Of a stretch of DNA of 8,849 nt, positions 6,390-8,849 are shown in pieces (positions within the stretch are counted from its first letter, which is position 1; the number at the start of each line of letters is the position of its first letter). The position numbers were made by a program, and so were the translations under genes. The stretch comes from an uncultured Methylococcaceae bacterium (GTDB taxonomy: Bacteria > Pseudomonadota > Gammaproteobacteria > Methylococcales > Methylomonadaceae), in NCBI GenBank assembly GCA_903873045.1, contig CAIQND010000090.1, positions 1-8,849 on the forward strand. Reading direction: 5' to 3'. The notes beneath the pieces were generated by a model that was not told where the DNA came from, ran no database searches, and saw only the letters and a program-made list of their open reading frames with translations.

Positions 6390-6600
6390 AATTCTGGGCT
6401 ATCCACTTAAGGCGGGACATTTTTTTGTAGGGGCAGGCTTTACGCCTGCCCTTTAATGCCACGATGCTAGCAGGGCAACCGCAAGGGATTGCCCCTACAA
6501 AGCAATGATATCGTTACATAAAATGGCTATCCACGTAAGCTTTGACAAGCCGCAAGGCTTAACTTTAAACTGTCCCGCCTTACGTGGGTAGCCCAATTCT
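6390..6600. mobile_element. MITE-like element with 24-bp TIRs and 6-bp target duplication
   Basis: The element proper is 6396-6594 (199 bp). Its left end (6396-6419, GGGCTATCCACTTAAGG...) is the inverse of its right end (6571-6594) at 22 of 24 positions. It is flanked on both sides by the direct repeat AATTCT (6390-6395 and 6595-6600), as expected of a target-site duplication. It encodes no transposase, so it would have been moved in trans. An internal extra copy of the end, GGCTATCCACGTAAG (6525-6539), makes the right 70 bp a hairpin of its own, with AAGCC-GCAA-GGCTT (6547-6560) inside. It interrupts the end of the DUF4276 gene. I cannot assign the parent IS family. Confidence 0.85.
6425..6500. 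repeat. GTAGGGGC palindromic repeat nested in the MITE
   Basis: TTGTAGGGGCA (6425-6435) and TGCCCCTACAA (6490-6500) are perfect 11-bp inverted ends. Inside is a strong hairpin, GGGCAGGC (6431-6438) with GCCTGCCC (6444-6451). A second stem-like pair is GGGCAA (6473-6478) with TTGCCC (6489-6494). It looks like a second dispersed repeat that inserted into, or was captured by, the larger element. Its right arm supplies the present TAG stop of the DUF4276 gene (6495-6497). Confidence 0.7.
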
Positions 6601-7175
6601 GTTAACCAGTCATTGAACCCTGGGCACATATTTCGCATTTTTGCTAAACCAATTTGTTTTGCAATATTTGGCCCATGCGTAGTCTTTCTATAATTCGTAG
6701 ACTTCTCTAAACGCTTTGATGGGGCTGTTTCTGTAGAATCGTTAACTTTTTCAGGATTATTGTTAAAATCTGCCAAAATGTTGTTAGCCCAGGCGTTAAG
6801 TGATTCATCCTGTAGAACTAGGGCTATAGCCGCTGGTGATGAAAATAACAATCCTTCAAATTCATACATTTGAATATAAGGTATAAGCCGTCCTCTTATT
6901 TCCTCCTTGATTGATCCCTTAATTCTAGACTCCAAAGTCGTTTTAGTTTCGCCTTCAACTTTGCCCTTAAATCCATAAAAATCATAGAAAGTACTGACAT
7001 AATCAAAGCTATAGGCTAAATTTCTCAGCTCATGCTTAACACGATCAACGCTTACGTTTCCATTGATTGAAACAGGAGTAACGTATATTTCTTTTTGAGA
7101 TAGATAGGGTACCAATAAAGTTTTGATAAAGCGTTCTTCAGTCGTCCCCTCTACAGAAATGCCTATCCTTACCAT
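6495..7175 (-). CDS. DUF4276 family protein, Toprim-like, with element-derived C-terminus
   Basis: A 226-aa partner of the upstream ATPase. The start has the Toprim-type acidic motif ISVEGTTEERF (6-16; Glu9, Glu13, Glu14). A second acidic site follows, VSTFYDFYGF (60-69; Asp65), then YEFEGLLF (104-111). The family signature ETAPSKRL (149-156) and YRK..HG..IA..IGL..MRNMCPGFNDWL complete the domain at about residue 191. These motifs suggest a metal-dependent nuclease-like fold, as in OLD or PARIS partners; activity is inferred. Residues 195-226 are not family-like: they are encoded by the inserted element at 6396-6594, and the stop lies in a nested repeat. The ancestral protein would be 201 aa. 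All recognisable core motifs remain, so function may survive. The ATG at 7175 overlaps the ATPase stop (ATGGTAA shared) and has GGAGG (7185-7189) 9 nt upstream. Confidence 0.85.
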   Translation of the reverse strand: MVRIGISVEGTTEERFIKTLLVPYLSQKEIYVTPVSINGNVSVDRVKHELRNLAYSFDYVSTFYDFYGFKGKVEGETKTTLESRIKGSIKEEIRGRLIPYIQMYEFEGLLFSSPAAIALVLQDESLNAWANNILADFNNNPEKVNDSTETAPSKRLEKSTNYRKTTHGPNIAKQIGLAKMRNMCPGFNDWLTELGYPRKAGQFKVKPCGLSKLTWIAILCNDIIAL

Positions 7176-7189
7176 TCAGGACGGCCTCC
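7169..7189 (-). promoter_or_regulatory. Overlap and RBS coupling ATPase to DUF4276 gene
   Basis: The stop of the ATPase gene (TAA, plus 7169-7171) and the start of the DUF4276 gene (ATG, plus 7173-7175) share the 7-nt sequence ATGGTAA in different frames. The ribosome binding site GGAGG (7185-7189) lies inside the last ATPase codons, 9 nt before the ATG. This arrangement implies translational coupling and near-equal production of the two proteins. Confidence 0.85.
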
Positions 7190-8278
7190 GATCAGATTTT
7201 TCGACCAAATATCACCCATGCCATAATCTTCAAGCCAATGTTCGAGAGCCTTTTTATCTGGCCTTTTAAACGTAGACACACCTTTTAGTTGATCAACTAC
7301 AATAAAATCTTCGGACTCAAACTGATTGGCAAAGGCTACAGATTGCGTCGAACAAATGACTTGGTTTTTCTTTGATGCTATTTTGACGATTTCAGCAAGC
7401 ACATTCAAAGCAACAGGATGCAAACCAAGCTCTGGTTCATCAAGTACAATAGTTTTTGGTCGAAACCATTCAGGCTGAAGAAATAATGTAGCCATACAAA
7501 TGAAACGAGCAGTACCATCCGAAAGCTGATTCGCAGAAAAGGGGGCATCATGATCACGATGAATCCATCTCAATAAGAGAGATTCATCGCCTTTCTCGCC
7601 CCTCGGTTCAAGGCAGAAGTCATGAAAAAAAGGGGCAACCGTTTTGATAGCTGAAACTATCTCTTGATAATTAGTTTGGTAATGGTCTCTCAGAAACAGG
7701 AGGAATGGTGCTAAATTACTGGCATCAGAATTAAGAATTATACTTGAGCTCCGTCGTTGAGCCTGTTTAAATCCAGTCGTGGGGCTGGTATCGTGAAAAT
7801 GATAGACTTTGCATTTTTGCATATACTCTCTGGTATATTGTCGAACTTGAACGCTATCTGCTGCACGTCCCGGAAGCAGGCCACTTTCCCCTAAATTACC
7901 CTTAACTTTCCATTTATAGGACGATGAATAAACAGTGCAATATTCGGTATCAAATACGAGTGTGTCATTAGTTTCACCATGAACAAACTCTACGTGATAG
8001 CCGTTATTTCCTATATCAATATCAATGATAATTTTTGGAGTAGTTTTTGACCCAAAGTGGAAAAACGTATTTGCAAAACCTTGTTTTTCAGTAAAGGTCT
8101 GCAACTTACCTTCAGATAAATTTCTTAAAAAAGTGAACAGCGAAATAAAATTCGACTTGCCTGCTCCATTTGCGCCAATAAGAATATTGATCGGATTCAT
8201 CTTCAAGTCGAGATCTTTTATTGACTTAAATCCTTTAAGTTTAATTTGATGAAGATGTGTATTCTGCGGTTCTGACAT
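7169..8278 (-). CDS. ABC/SMC-like AAA ATPase (COG4637 type), partner of DUF4276
   Basis: A 369-aa single-domain ATPase of the group related to OLD and RecF/SMC head domains. Residues 9-25 (LHQIKLKGFKSIKDLDL) are the typical first strand and K-F-K-S motif. Walker A is GANGAGKS (35-42). The ABC-like signature is QLSDGTARF (251-259) and Walker B is TIVLDEPELGLHP (276-288). STQS (310-313) stands where many relatives have THS; Gln here is, to my knowledge, usual for this subfamily. The ending GDIWSKNLIGGRPEW also matches the subfamily style. No coiled-coil arm, membrane segment or fused Toprim domain is present; the Toprim-like part is the separate downstream gene. The ATG at 8278 is preceded by an AT-rich stretch with no clear Shine-Dalgarno, which may keep expression low. 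By analogy with ATPase-nuclease pairs it could act in phage or plasmid defence; this is not shown by sequence alone. Confidence 0.88.
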   Translation of the reverse strand: MSEPQNTHLHQIKLKGFKSIKDLDLKMNPINILIGANGAGKSNFISLFTFLRNLSEGKLQTFTEKQGFANTFFHFGSKTTPKIIIDIDIGNNGYHVEFVHGETNDTLVFDTEYCTVYSSSYKWKVKGNLGESGLLPGRAADSVQVRQYTREYMQKCKVYHFHDTSPTTGFKQAQRRSSSIILNSDASNLAPFLLFLRDHYQTNYQEIVSAIKTVAPFFHDFCLEPRGEKGDESLLLRWIHRDHDAPFSANQLSDGTARFICMATLFLQPEWFRPKTIVLDEPELGLHPVALNVLAEIVKIASKKNQVICSTQSVAFANQFESEDFIVVDQLKGVSTFKRPDKKALEHWLEDYGMGDIWSKNLIGGRPEW

Positions 8279-8630
8279 AATTTTATTTACAATTTACGCA
8301 TAAAAATCATGCGATTCTGTTTTACTATGGCGGTCATCTTGGCTTTAGATACCCCTATAATACATAATCACTTAGCGTTATAAACTGAGCGCAAGCAAAG
8401 GATAGTGGTCACAGTGTACCGTTTTCAATTCAAATCTGAAACGAATTTAGTTTAAAACATCAAGATTTAAACTGGATATGTTATGCAAATCAAACATGAA
8501 AAACAGTTTCCAGATAGATTTACACATGTCAATTGACTGCCCGCTCATGGCCGTGAAGTGGCAGTTAGTTCCAACCAAAAATCAATACACTCCCAAAGTG
8601 GTTTATCCCTCCCCCAATGTCGTTAAGTTA
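8279..8630. other. Upstream region of the ATPase module, no gene seen
   Basis: AT-rich sequence with no ORF of useful length; the best plus-strand candidate, an ATG at 8483, stops after 16 codons. It should hold the promoter of the two-gene module. On the minus strand a TATTAT sequence near 8357-8362 could be a -10, but the sequence 17 bp upstream is a poor -35, so I do not call it. No integrase, tRNA or attachment site is visible. Confidence 0.5.
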
Positions 8631-8730
8631 TAGAGCCATGTAGAAGTAAAGCGACATTCGACCACCATCACCCCAGCCCTCTCCCGGAGGGAGAGGGCGC
8701 TTTATGTTGCTTTACTTCTAAGCCACTCTA
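8631..8730. repeat. 100-bp palindromic repeat with 12-bp perfect arms
   Basis: TAGAAGTAAAGC (8641-8652) and GCTTTACTTCTA (8709-8720) are perfect inverted arms. The outer TAGAG (8631-8635) and CTCTA (8726-8730) extend the symmetry to 100 bp. In the middle GCCCTCTCCC (8676-8685) pairs with GGGAGAGGGC (8689-8698) around a 3-nt loop. It resembles a small non-coding MITE with an internal hairpin. No target duplication is evident. Confidence 0.7.
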
Positions 8731-8750
8731 AGCGCTCTTGGCAAGGTAAA

Positions 8751-8808
8751 CCGTTGGCTGAGCGGAGCCGAAGCCGGAAAAATCGCTTCGACTTCGCTCA
8801 ACGAACGG
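8751..8808. repeat. 24-bp imperfect inverted repeat (TGAGCGGAGCCGAAGC type)
   Basis: Positions 8751-8774 (CCGTTGGCTGAGCGGAGCCG...) and 8785-8808 are reverse complements at 20 of 24 positions around a 10-nt loop. The TGAGCG-AG-CGAAGC core looks like a dispersed bacterial repeat. There is no T-tract, so it is unlikely to be a simple terminator. Confidence 0.6.
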
Positions 8809-8833
8809 ATTGACTTAATGACATTGCCCTACT

Positions 8834-8849
8834 CCCTCTTTTTCAAAAG
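8834..8849. repeat. Partial copy of the 5574-5652 repeat at the window edge
   Basis: CCCTCTTTTTCAAA (8834-8847) is identical to 5631-5644, inside the second hairpin of the repeat between arfB and the 159-aa gene. The window ends before the return arm, so only part of a likely second copy is seen. Confidence 0.5.

Overview
The window reads as a chromosomal segment of a moderately AT-rich gammaproteobacterium. FtsH (1167-3083, minus) and ArfB (5111-5527, plus) both match their gammaproteobacterial counterparts closely along their length. The density of short palindromic repeats and the general gene flavour would fit a methanotroph of the Methylococcales, but that is an impression and no marker gene here proves it.

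Left part (1-1160): no large gene. It holds a 26-bp perfect inverted repeat, a promoter-like site overlapped by three tandem GTAAGCTT units, one small ORF of 48 codons (484-630) with a strong ribosome binding site, and several REP-like repeats. Middle (1126-4840, minus strand): a housekeeping-type sigma-70 paralogue (3256-4638) with a clear promoter at 4812-4840, followed by ftsH, which ends at an intrinsic terminator. The sigma protein retains part of region 1.2 and a shortened version of the RpoD non-conserved region but lacks region 1.1. Then arfB (plus strand, ribosome rescue) faces a cytosolic protein with discoidin/F5-8C-like features (5672-6151, minus), with a nested double-hairpin repeat between them.

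Right part (6365-8278, minus strand): a two-gene module in which an ABC/SMC-like ATPase (COG4637 type) overlaps by 7 bp a DUF4276 protein with Toprim-like motifs. ATPase plus Toprim-like partner is the architecture of OLD, PARIS and Gabija-type defence systems, so a defence role is plausible but unproven. The most striking observation is that a 199-bp MITE-like element (6396-6594), with 24-bp terminal inverted repeats (22/24 identical) and a 6-bp AATTCT target duplication, has inserted into the 3' end of the DUF4276 gene. Removing the element and one AATTCT copy restores a natural gene end, FNDWLTEL-EKTCFMM-stop. The present protein instead carries 32 element-encoded residues and takes its stop codon from another repeat nested in the element. 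The rest (8279-8849) has no gene I can support and ends in three more repeat elements, the last cut by the window edge.
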